From Armatimonas rosea (GTDB taxonomy: Bacteria; Armatimonadota; Armatimonadia; Armatimonadales; Armatimonadaceae), in NCBI RefSeq assembly GCF_014202505.1, contig NZ_JACHGW010000001.1, positions 744,001 to 808,000 of the forward strand: a stretch of DNA of 64,000 nucleotides, read 5' to 3'. Under the pieces are notes generated by a model that searched no databases, was not told the DNA's origin, and saw nothing but the letters and a program-made list of their open reading frames with translations. This document shows, one piece after another, positions 36,804-43,955 of this stretch. Every line of letters starts with the position of its first letter. Position 1 is the stretch's first letter. The position numbers and the translations under genes are program-made.

Positions 36804-37324
36804 GGCGTTTGTAGCTCCTGGCGCAGCTCGTCGGGGGTGATGGGGCGCACCGCGACCACGATCAGCTCCCCGGACTCGGGGCTTTCTTTGAGGGTGTTTT
36901 CTGGTTTTTCCAGGATGCGCTCGCGTTTTTCGGGGGCGCGCCGCGATTTTTCAAGCACGCGCTTTCGTTTTTTTACGGCTCGCTCCGATTTCTTCAGGGT
37001 GCGCCGGGATTTTCCGGTGGTGCTCTCTAATTTTTCAAGGACGTTTTTAGGTTTTTCAAAGACGATCTTTAATTTTCCCGTGGTGCTCTTCGATTGTGCC
37101 GTGGTGATCTCTGATTCTCTCAAGGTGTTTTTCCATTTCTCCGCGGTGGTCTGGGCTTTTTGGCTTGGCATCAGCCCAAAACACACCAACGCTAGGGCCG
37201 CGACAGGCAGGGCGAGCCAGGCGACTTGGGGGCGAGGGCGCGAGGCGGGAGCCTCCGTGCCCCCGAGTGGGTCTGCCGTGCGGATTAAGTGGGAGAGGCG
37301 GCGCTCTCGGCTAAAGAAGTTCAT
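36800..37324 (-). CDS. Membrane protein with 13 heptad repeats, probable anti-sigma partner
   Basis: A 174 aa protein with a cytosolic N-terminus (1-33), one TM helix (34-52, AWLALPVAALALVCFGLM) and then an uninterrupted run of about thirteen 7-residue units (60-150). Typical units are TLKKSER, VLEKSRR, APEKRER and ILEKPEN, with Lys at position 4. The short C-terminal tail is LIVVAVRPITPDELRQEL. It overlaps the sigma-factor gene by 14 nt, the place of an anti-sigma factor, but no ZAS or FecR domain is visible. The repeat could form an extended charged stalk in the periplasm. Confidence 0.68.
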   Translation of the reverse strand: MNFFSRERRLSHLIRTADPLGGTEAPASRPRPQVAWLALPVAALALVCFGLMPSQKAQTTAEKWKNTLRESEITTAQSKSTTGKLKIVFEKPKNVLEKLESTTGKSRRTLKKSERAVKKRKRVLEKSRRAPEKRERILEKPENTLKESPESGELIVVAVRPITPDELRQELQTP

Positions 37325-37841
37325 CGTGTAGCTCTTTTCGGAGGCGCTTGCGGGCGGCGAAGAGGCGCGAGAGGAGGGTGCCCAGGGGCAGCTCCAGGGT
37401 CTCGGCGATCTCGCGGCAGGAGAGGCCCTCCCAGTACTGGAGGATCAAGGGAGTGCGGAGGGTCTCGGGGAGGGTGTCGATGGCGGCGCGGGTGCGGGCG
37501 GCGCTATCGCGCTGGAGAGTCTGCTCCTCGGGGCCGCGCTCGGGGGAGAGAAGTGTGCTGTCTAAGAGCTCCAGCTCACGGCGGCGCTGGCGCCAGCGGA
37601 GCGCGGTATGGACCGTCAGCTTGGTCAGCCACGCCGGCCCCGACTCCAGCCGCCGGAGGCTCGGAAACGCCTGCGCCGCGCGGAGCCCGACTTCTTGCAC
37701 CAGATCGTCGGCGGCATCCACGCTACCCGCGACCCGCACCGCAAGCCGCCAGAGCCGAGGGCGCTCCACCTCCCAGAGCCGCGCAAAGGCCCGCTCGCAC
37801 CTTGCTTGCGACTCACTCTGCTCTACCGGCTGACTCAGCAT
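37311..37841 (-). CDS. ECF-type RNA polymerase sigma factor
   Basis: About 176 aa with sigma region 2 (AFARLWEVERPRLWRLAVRV, DAADDLVQEVGLRAAQAF) and region 4 (IDTLPETLRTPLILQYWEGL, SCREIAETLELPLGTLLSRL, ARKRLRKEL). It directs transcription of an envelope-related regulon, probably including its own operon. The ATG at 37839-37841 follows GGAGG closely; a GTG 12 codons upstream is the alternative. Followed by the heptad-repeat membrane protein, STN proteins and the MBL lipoprotein, all within one closely packed unit. Confidence 0.9.
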   Translation of the reverse strand: MLSQPVEQSESQARCERAFARLWEVERPRLWRLAVRVAGSVDAADDLVQEVGLRAAQAFPSLRRLESGPAWLTKLTVHTALRWRQRRRELELLDSTLLSPERGPEEQTLQRDSAARTRAAIDTLPETLRTPLILQYWEGLSCREIAETLELPLGTLLSRLFAARKRLRKELHDELL

Positions 37842-37889
37842 TGCCTCCACAGCTATAGAAGATACCAAGCGGCGCACTTTTATTTGAGT

Positions 37890-38008
37890 CCGGGCAATAA
37901 ATTACCCGGCATGAGGAAGAAGGAGCGTCCCGGGGACGCAGGAACTTTGGTGCTCTACGCGTCCTCGGGACGCTCTTTCCCTGTGCCGGGGATTTCCAAT
38001 CCCCGGCA
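37890..38008. repeat. Compound hairpin repeat, copy 4
   Basis: ccgggcaataaattacccgg hairpin, spacer, large stem ggagcgtcccggggacgcag / gcgtcctcgggacgctc, hairpin ccggggatttccaatccccgg. It lies upstream of the sigma-factor gene and next to the stop of the 38019 gene. Confidence 0.85.
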
Positions 38009-38018
38009 CAATCCCCGC

Positions 38019-38612
38019 TTATTTTTTCAGGCGCGGCGTGATACGGATCGGGAGATAGGGGGTGGCGGCTCCCTTGCCCACGAACAGGGTTGGGGCGTGT
38101 AGCTCGACCGTCTGGTCAAGAGAGACGCGCCGAAACATCGTCATCCCGATCCCCGAGATGCGCTTCCACTGCTTGCGTCTATCCGAGGGATGTAGCTCAC
38201 GGGTGGTGATGAGAACGGAGAGGCTCTTGTCAGAGTTGAGATGGGGAAGGAGCTCGACCTGGTAGCGGCGGTCTTTATTCGTGACAGTGAGCAAGCCTAG
38301 GGCGTTGTTGCTCACCTGGAGCTGTCTCTCCAGCGAGGTGCTCTTGCTCTCTTGAATCGTCACCTGAAACTCTAGCTCGGGGTTGGGGATATCGAGCCAG
38401 GTAACTACTTGGGCCACACTATCGACAGCGGGGGTGGGGCCACTCACCACCAGGGTATTCTTCTGCTCATCGGGGATGAGCTGCTCCAGAGACTGGGCGA
38501 AGCGCGAGGTATTCAGATGCGTGACGGCCTGCGACGGTGAGAGGTTTTTCAGGTGTAGTGTCCGCACCGAGAACGTCGATGGGAGGGCGAGAAGGAAGAG
38601 GGGTAGCAACAT
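38019..38612 (-). CDS. Secreted secretin N-domain-like protein
   Basis: A 197 aa protein with a short signal-like N-terminus (LLPLFLLALPSTFS). RTLHLKNLSPSQAVTHLNTS and NTLVVSGPTPAVDSVAQVVT follow, a classical secretin N1-type ('LKN...NTLVVxG') domain, then a beta domain shared with the 34783-35373 protein. No secretin pore follows. It is separated from the sigma-factor operon by the repeat element and divergent from the metal-uptake operon. Confidence 0.75.
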   Translation of the reverse strand: MLLPLFLLALPSTFSVRTLHLKNLSPSQAVTHLNTSRFAQSLEQLIPDEQKNTLVVSGPTPAVDSVAQVVTWLDIPNPELEFQVTIQESKSTSLERQLQVSNNALGLLTVTNKDRRYQVELLPHLNSDKSLSVLITTRELHPSDRRKQWKRISGIGMTMFRRVSLDQTVELHAPTLFVGKGAATPYLPIRITPRLKK

Positions 38613-38670
38613 GGACAGTCAGATCCCACTCGCTCTGGCAAACTTCAATGTATGGTATGCTGAAAAGCGT

Positions 38671-39030
38671 ATGCTGGGAACCCTGCGACGACGACAGAGA
38701 GCTCTGGGCCGCTTCTTCGCGGTCGTTCTGTTGGCGCTCCAGGTCTTTACCCAGATCGGTCACTACCGGGAGCACCGTCCTAGCTTTGTCGCAGAGCGCC
38801 ACGCCCGACACCACGCCCCGACACGTCACACAGACTACAACGCGATCCAGACCAAGGATCTCTGTGCGCTCTGTGTGCTCTCGTCGTCATCGGCGACCCT
38901 TGCCTATCCCGTTCTTCAAGCCTCACGCCGCCTGAGCGCATCGTGTGAGGCTCCCTTCCTGCCGTGGCGTACGGTGCTCGCTGCCCGTAGTGTGCGCCAC
39001 GCGCCCCCACGTGCTCCCCCTGTCGCCTGA
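38671..39030 (+). CDS. His-rich membrane/secreted protein, DUF2946-like, first gene of metal-uptake operon
   Basis: A 119 aa product with one hydrophobic segment (LGRFFAVVLLALQVFTQI, about 12-29). A His-rich stretch (GHYREH, RHARHHAPTRH) and a CALC motif follow, then a second hydrophobic part. Such small proteins (DUF2946 group) often precede metal transport genes and may bind the metal. ATG at 38671 is chosen because it directly precedes the basic signal region. It lies 77 nt before the porin gene in the same direction. Upstream are the near direct repeats gtatgctg and gtatgctg, a possible regulator site (weak). Confidence 0.65.
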   Translation: MLGTLRRRQRALGRFFAVVLLALQVFTQIGHYREHRPSFVAERHARHHAPTRHTDYNAIQTKDLCALCVLSSSSATLAYPVLQASRRLSASCEAPFLPWRTVLAARSVRHAPPRAPPVA

Positions 39031-39107
39031 GACCCTCGCTTTCTCTTGTGGCACGCCTCGTTTCTGGGGCACTGTCACCGATAACGCACATCTCAGGAAA
39101 GATACGC

Positions 39108-40229
39108 ATGAAGTGGCTCACAACCCTTGCGGCCGCACTACTGGCCGTCCCTGCCTTGGCGCAGACCCCTCCGCCGCCCCCGCCCGATGCGGTCGCGGCC
39201 CCGACTGCAGCACAGTCTGCGAGTAGCAATAACCGTTATTTACTACTGCCGGATATCTCGTTTATCAGCATGGTGAAGGGCCTCTTCACCAGCGACAAGA
39301 CCAACACCGACCGCAATAAGTTTCTCTTCGACTCCGGCGAGCTGGCGGTCCAGAGCTTTGTCTATCCGGGCATCAAGCAGGACGCGTTTATCGTCTTTGG
39401 CAACGGCGAGGCCGTGGTCGAGGAGGGCTATGTGACGGTGCAAGACCTGCACGTCGGCAAGCTCCCGCTCTCCGCGACCGTCGGGCGGCGCAAGGCACCC
39501 TTTGGCCGGGTAAACCAGCTCCACCCGCACTCCTGGGCCTATATCGAGCCGCCCACCGTGCTCAAGAACCTGGTCGCCGACGAGAGCCTGACGGGCGATG
39601 GGGGGTATCTCTCGTATCTGTTTCCCACCAAGTTCTTCCTCCAGCTCGATGCGGGCTACTGGGGCCAGCCCACGCCCGTGGAGGATACTGCCGCCGATGG
39701 CCCCGGTCCAACAAGCGGCGCAGGCTTTCGGGATACGTTTGGAACTTTACGGCTCTGGATGTCGCATCGTCTCCGTGGCGGCGACCTGGAGCTGGGGGCC
39801 TCGGATGCCCAAGGCAAGGGAATCGGCTATGCGGGAGGAGGCTCTCCACAGACCACGCTTCATGGGCTGGACCTGACCTACCGCACCACCGCGCTCGATA
39901 GCCAGCGGGTGCTGGTGCGCAGTGAGTGGCTCTCCCATGAACAAAAAGGCGGAAGTTTTGTCCCGCGCCGCGCCGAGGGCTACTACATCTCGGTGGACAA
40001 GCGCCAAGGACCCCTGCACTCGATTGGGCTGCGCTACGACGATAGCGGCTCGCCGTGGTCGTTTGGACGGGAGAAGTCTTTTTCGCTGATCCAGACCCAC
40101 CAGCTCACCGAGCAGACCTACCTGCGCCTGCAAGCCACCCACGGCGACCGCCCCGGTCAAAAAGGCTTCAACGAGCTTCGTCTTCAGTGGGTCTGGGGAG
40201 TCGGCCCGCACACGCATGGTTTGGAGTAA
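39108..40229 (+). CDS. Outer-membrane beta-barrel porin of metal-uptake operon
   Basis: A 373 aa protein with signal peptide MKWLTTLAAALLAVPALAQ and a Pro-rich linker (TPPPPPPD). Alternating strands follow, such as FLFDSGELAVQSFVYPG, LSATVGRRKAPFGRVNQLHP, LRLWMSHRLRGGDLELGAS and TYLRLQATHGD, ending FNELRLQWVWGVGPHTH, a typical barrel C-terminus. It resembles zinc-regulated outer-membrane proteins that accompany ZnuABC. AGGAAA lies 8 nt before the ATG at 39108. It overlaps the start of znuA by 14 nt. Confidence 0.78.
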   Translation: MKWLTTLAAALLAVPALAQTPPPPPPDAVAAPTAAQSASSNNRYLLLPDISFISMVKGLFTSDKTNTDRNKFLFDSGELAVQSFVYPGIKQDAFIVFGNGEAVVEEGYVTVQDLHVGKLPLSATVGRRKAPFGRVNQLHPHSWAYIEPPTVLKNLVADESLTGDGGYLSYLFPTKFFLQLDAGYWGQPTPVEDTAADGPGPTSGAGFRDTFGTLRLWMSHRLRGGDLELGASDAQGKGIGYAGGGSPQTTLHGLDLTYRTTALDSQRVLVRSEWLSHEQKGGSFVPRRAEGYYISVDKRQGPLHSIGLRYDDSGSPWSFGREKSFSLIQTHQLTEQTYLRLQATHGDRPGQKGFNELRLQWVWGVGPHTHGLE

Positions 40230-41070
40230 AAACAACATGGAAATCATCACCACCACCCCCGAGCTCGCCGCGATCACCCGCGAGCTGGTCGGAACCCTCG
40301 CCAGTGTGACCTCGCTGGCCAAGCCCGAGACCAACTACCACCAGGTCGATGCCAAGCCCAGCGATGTGGTCAAGGTCGCCCGCGCCGATCTCTTCGTGCG
40401 CTGTGGGATGGACCTGGACATGTGGGCCGACGCGCTCCTGGGCTCGTCGCGCAACGCCAAGGTCCAGCGTGGCGCTCCCGGCTATGTCGATGCCTCGGCG
40501 CGGGTCCGCAAGCTGGAGGTCCCCACTGGCGGCATCAATGGCGCGTCGGGCGATGTCCACGCCGCGGGCAACCCGCACTTCTGGTTCGATCCCAAGGACG
40601 CTGTCGTGGTCGCCTACGAGATCTTGCTGGCGCTCCTTGCGGTGGACAAGGCGCACGGCAACACCTACAACGCCAACTACAAGCGCTTCACCGACGAGAT
40701 CACGGCGCGGCTGGCGGGCTGGGAGAAGACCCTTGCGCCCTTCAAGGGCCAGGGCTTTGTCGCCTACCACGACGAGTGGGTCTACTTTGCGACCCGCTTT
40801 GGGCTCAATCAGTTCGGCTTCTTGGAGCCCAAGCCGGGGATTCCACCATCGGGCGGGCATGTCACCGACCTCATCCAGCGCATGAAGGCCAGCAAGGTGC
40901 GCGCCGTGGTCATGGGCTCGATCTACTCCACCAAGTACGCCGACCTGATCGCTCGCGAGGCCGGCGGGAAAGTGGCGGTCGTGCCCTACTCCGTGGGCGG
41001 CCTGGGAACCCGCACCTACTTCGAGTACCTCGATGCCATTGTCAACGGCTTCGCGAAGGCCCTGCGCTAG
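40216..41070 (+). CDS. znuA: Zinc/manganese ABC transporter substrate-binding protein (no signal peptide visible)
   Basis: Cluster A-I metal-binding protein that delivers Zn2+ (or Mn2+) to the permease. His ligands are recognisable in NYHQVDAKPSD, GNPHFWFDPKD and FVAYHDEWVYFATRFGL, and the central helix KRFTDEITARLAGWEKTLAP is present. Unusually, the protein begins MVWSKNNMEIITTTPELAAI and goes straight into the first beta-strand, with no signal peptide or lipobox. In-frame upstream sequence is porin coding and gives none. Either export differs, or the start region has been lost. The start may be ATG 40216 or 40237. Confidence 0.88.
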   Translation: MVWSKNNMEIITTTPELAAITRELVGTLASVTSLAKPETNYHQVDAKPSDVVKVARADLFVRCGMDLDMWADALLGSSRNAKVQRGAPGYVDASARVRKLEVPTGGINGASGDVHAAGNPHFWFDPKDAVVVAYEILLALLAVDKAHGNTYNANYKRFTDEITARLAGWEKTLAPFKGQGFVAYHDEWVYFATRFGLNQFGFLEPKPGIPPSGGHVTDLIQRMKASKVRAVVMGSIYSTKYADLIAREAGGKVAVVPYSVGGLGTRTYFEYLDAIVNGFAKALR

Positions 41071-41074
41071 GGGT

Positions 41075-41815
41075 ATGGAGAACACGCCGCTGATTACGTT
41101 TGACGATGCCACGCTCGGCTACGGGCGGCGTGTCGTGCTGCCCTCGCTTACCTTTGGGCTGAGTGAGGGCGGCTACCTGGGGATTGTCGGGCCCAATGGC
41201 GCGGGCAAGACCACGCTCCTCAAGGGCATTCTGGGGATTCTCCCCCCGACCGCGGGCAAGGTGACCCACCACCGTCCGCTGACCTTTGGCTATGTCCCGC
41301 AGGCACAGACCACCGACGATCTCTTCCCGATCACGGTTCTGGAGATTGTCCTGATGGGCCGCTACCGCCGCGCGGGGCTGCTCAAGACACCCGGCAGCGA
41401 CGACCGTGCGCGCGCTGAGAGGGCCCTGGAGCAGGTAGGGCTGCCGCACCTGAGCACGCGCCTGTTTCGGGAGCTCTCCGGTGGGCAAAAGCAGCGTGTC
41501 TTGATGGCCCGTGCGCTGGTCTCCGAGCCCGATGTGCTGGTCCTGGATGAGCCCACGAGCGCGATGGATATCGCCGCTGAGTCCGCGACCATGGAGCTGA
41601 TCGAGCGGATTCACCACGAGAGCCGCTTGCTGGTCGTGCTGGTCTCGCACAGCCTCAATATTGTCGCCAACCACGCCCAGACTGTTGCGATCTTGGGAGG
41701 AGCCCACTTCCAGATCGGCCCCGTCGAGGAGATTGTCCAGCCCGACACCCTGCGTGGGCTCTTTCACTACGACTTCAAGATCCTTGAGGTGGAAGGTCGG
41801 AGGCTGGTACTGTGA
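41075..41815 (+). CDS. znuC: Zinc/manganese ABC transporter ATPase
   Basis: A 246 aa ATPase with Walker A GPNGAGKTT, Q-loop in YVPQAQTTDD, signature LSGGQKQRV, Walker B VLVLDEPTSAMD and switch His in VSHSLNIV. It is typical of the ZnuC/MntB group. The ATG at 41075 lies 4 nt after the znuA stop; the preceding in-frame start would be inside znuA. Its stop overlaps the znuB start as GTGA. Confidence 0.94.
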   Translation: MENTPLITFDDATLGYGRRVVLPSLTFGLSEGGYLGIVGPNGAGKTTLLKGILGILPPTAGKVTHHRPLTFGYVPQAQTTDDLFPITVLEIVLMGRYRRAGLLKTPGSDDRARAERALEQVGLPHLSTRLFRELSGGQKQRVLMARALVSEPDVLVLDEPTSAMDIAAESATMELIERIHHESRLLVVLVSHSLNIVANHAQTVAILGGAHFQIGPVEEIVQPDTLRGLFHYDFKILEVEGRRLVL

Positions 41816-42876
41816 AAATGTATAGTTCCAGGACGGAGATAGTCCGGCTATGGGGCGCTTCGCGCCGCGCCTTCGGCGGAGTCTTTTTTCTTGCGAGTCT
41901 TGCGCTGATGCCGGTGTGTGTCCGTGCGCAGGCCCCCCCGCCCCCGCCGCCCGAGGCAACCGCTCCCGAGACCACAAGCGCCACACCGGCCCCCATGGCT
42001 GCCACTATGACCACGGACACCCCGGCAGCGGAGCACGACGAAGCCCTCCCCGAGGAGCTCAAGCACGCGTCGGTCGCAAAAGTGTTCGGGCTGGACTTCA
42101 TGCAGCGCGCCCTGGTCGCCGGGGTCGCGGTGGGGCTAATTGGGGCCTACCTGGGGGTCTTTGTGGTCCTGCGGCGCGTGGTCTTTGTGGGGATGGCGCT
42201 GGCGCAGTTCTCGTCGGCGGGGGTCGCACTGGGGCTCTTGCTCGGGCTGGCACCGCTCTTGGGCTCGATTGGGATGATGCTGGTGGGGGTGTTCCTGCTC
42301 TCGCTGCGCTGGTCGCCTCGAAAGGTGCGCCAGGACACCGTGATCGGGCTGGGCTACGTCCTGGCATCGGCGGTGACGATTCTCTTGCTGGCGAAAAACC
42401 CACGGGGCGAGACCCAGCTTCTGGACCTGCTCTCGGGCAATATCATCACGGTCACCCAGGCGGACACGCTCCTGACGATCGGGGCGCTGGCGGTGGTCTT
42501 TGTCCTGCACCGGCTCTTTGCCAAGGAGCTCCTCTTTGTCTCCTTCGACCCAGACACGGCGCAGGCGGCGGGCTACAACACGCGGCTCTGGGAGACCCTG
42601 CTTACCCTCAGTATCGGGATCGCGATCGCCTTCTCGATCCACGCGGTGGGGATTCTGCTGACCTTTGGCACCCTGGTGATCCCCGCCGTGAGCGCCTTGC
42701 TCCTGACCAAGCGCATCAGCCATACCTTCACGCTGGCGGCGGTGCTCGGGGCGATCCCTATCCCGCTGGGGCTCTATCTCTCGTTTATCTGGGACTTCTC
42801 GCCGGGCGCGATGATCGTGGCACTGAGCGCGGTGCTGCTTGTGGTCTGTGGGCTGCTCTCCAAGGTGCGGAGCTAG
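41812..42876 (+). CDS. znuB: Zinc/manganese ABC transporter permease with extra N-terminal leader
   Basis: Residues from about 92 onward form the ABC-3 permease (ALVAGVAVGLIGAYLGVFVV, GYVLASAVTILLLAKNPRG, VGILLTFGTLVIPA) with about 8-9 TM helices. Before it lies an unusual 90-residue leader: a basic start, a signal-like hydrophobic stretch (FGGVFFLASLALMPVCV, then RAQ) and a Pro/Thr-rich linker much like that of the porin (PPPPPPEAT). The first part (41830-41885) is encoded by a repeat also seen in the leader of 35391-36803. GTG start within GTGA overlap; the ATG two codons later is the alternative. Its stop overlaps the convergent GH18 gene's stop. Confidence 0.9.
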   Translation: MKMYSSRTEIVRLWGASRRAFGGVFFLASLALMPVCVRAQAPPPPPPEATAPETTSATPAPMAATMTTDTPAAEHDEALPEELKHASVAKVFGLDFMQRALVAGVAVGLIGAYLGVFVVLRRVVFVGMALAQFSSAGVALGLLLGLAPLLGSIGMMLVGVFLLSLRWSPRKVRQDTVIGLGYVLASAVTILLLAKNPRGETQLLDLLSGNIITVTQADTLLTIGALAVVFVLHRLFAKELLFVSFDPDTAQAAGYNTRLWETLLTLSIGIAIAFSIHAVGILLTFGTLVIPAVSALLLTKRISHTFTLAAVLGAIPIPLGLYLSFIWDFSPGAMIVALSAVLLVVCGLLSKVRS

Positions 42877-43787
42877 GCGTTCGCCCGCGCCGCCGCCGCC
42901 AGCGTGCCATCGTCCTGGGTGATCTCCCAGAAGAAGCACCCCGCGAGGCCGGATCTCTTCGCCAGTGCCGCCTTGCGCCCAATCGACTCGGGGTCGTCGT
43001 AGGAGATCAGCTCATCGCCTTGGGGGGAGACCAGATAGGGAACCTGCTCTTTGGGGTCGCGGAGCTTCTTCCAGCCCTTGGCGGTCAGTTTTGCAATCTC
43101 GGTGTAGCCCGTGTACTCATGCGGCGACTTTCCGGTCGGCTTCTGGCCAAACGTGCGGGTCTTGAAGCCGCGCCCGTAGCTGGGTAGCCCCAGAAGGAGC
43201 TTCTCGGCGGGCCAGCCGCGCCCGCGCCAGTAGGCAATGGCGGATTCGCAGAAGCTGTAAGGGGCGTTGTGCCCGGACTCGGCGCTCCAGGGGCCGGCGA
43301 AGTCGTAGGCCATGATAGTAACAAAGTCCAGCACGGGCAGGAGCGCGGCGGCATCGTAGTGCTTCCCATTCCACGCGGAGCCGGGCACCGCGGCGGTAAG
43401 CAGGGCCTGGGGGAGGTGCTTGCGTAGGCTCTGGGCCAGTGCGACCAGCTTCTGTGGCGCACCGGGCGCATCGGGGAACTCCCAGTCGATATCCACGCCG
43501 GCGTAGCCGTTTTTCTGCACGATCGCGACAATCTGCGCCACGAGCGTGTCTGTCGGAGCCTTCAGGTACGCCGGCCCGCTCTCCGCGCCGCCGACCGCCA
43601 GGAGGGGGACTACCTTCGCCGCCCGTGCCCGGCGGCAGAGCTCCGCGGCGGCTTCGGGCGTCTTGAGCGTGCCGTTCTTGCCAAAGAGCGCAAAGGCATG
43701 GGTGAGGTGGGTGTAGCGCTCGTACGGCACTTTCGCCGGCGGCAGCGCCTCGACCCAGTCTGGGTAGTAGCCTAGGAGTATGCTCAT
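42873..43787 (-). CDS. GH18 chitinase-like glycosidase
   Basis: A 304 aa TIM-barrel of family GH18, acting on N-acetylglucosamine-containing polymers. It starts MSILLGYYPDW. The catalytic motif DxxDxDxE is present as AGVDIDWEFP (Glu acid/base). Further barrel motifs are FVTIMAYDFAGPW, LLLGLPSYGRGF and GLAGCFFWEITQDDG. No signal peptide, so it is intracellular or exported by an unknown route. The ATG at 43785-43787 is chosen because upstream in-frame sequence lies in the MITE-like repeat. Confidence 0.9.
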   Translation of the reverse strand: MSILLGYYPDWVEALPPAKVPYERYTHLTHAFALFGKNGTLKTPEAAAELCRRARAAKVVPLLAVGGAESGPAYLKAPTDTLVAQIVAIVQKNGYAGVDIDWEFPDAPGAPQKLVALAQSLRKHLPQALLTAAVPGSAWNGKHYDAAALLPVLDFVTIMAYDFAGPWSAESGHNAPYSFCESAIAYWRGRGWPAEKLLLGLPSYGRGFKTRTFGQKPTGKSPHEYTGYTEIAKLTAKGWKKLRDPKEQVPYLVSPQGDELISYDDPESIGRKAALAKRSGLAGCFFWEITQDDGTLAAAARANA

Positions 43788-43790
43788 TAT

Positions 43791-43925
43791 GATCGCCCCC
43801 ATGAACGGGGGCGTCTCGCTATCGCTACGCGACACGAAGGCCTTCGGCCATACCGAATTATGGGCGAAGCCCTTTGTGTCCGAGGCACGAGGACAGTAAG
43901 ACGCCCCCCTCCAACGGGGGCGATA
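43791..43925. repeat. MITE-like element with inverted ends and central cloverleaf
   Basis: Ends are atcgcccccatgaacggggg and its imperfect inverse (ccccctccaacgggggcgat), each a hairpin and complementary to one another. The centre (43831-43880) folds as a closed four-way junction with stem gacacgaa / tttgtgtc. Its three arms are ggcc-ttc-ggcc, ata-ccgaat-tat and gggc-gaa-gccc, with no unpaired junction base. No coding capacity. Confidence 0.75.
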
Positions 43926-43955
43926 CAAAACGGGGGTGACTCATATCGTAGCAAC

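Noticed and set aside
38640-38671. Zur operator upstream of the metal-uptake operon
   Set aside because: gtatgctg repeats are present, but the sequence does not match a Zur consensus well enough to call.
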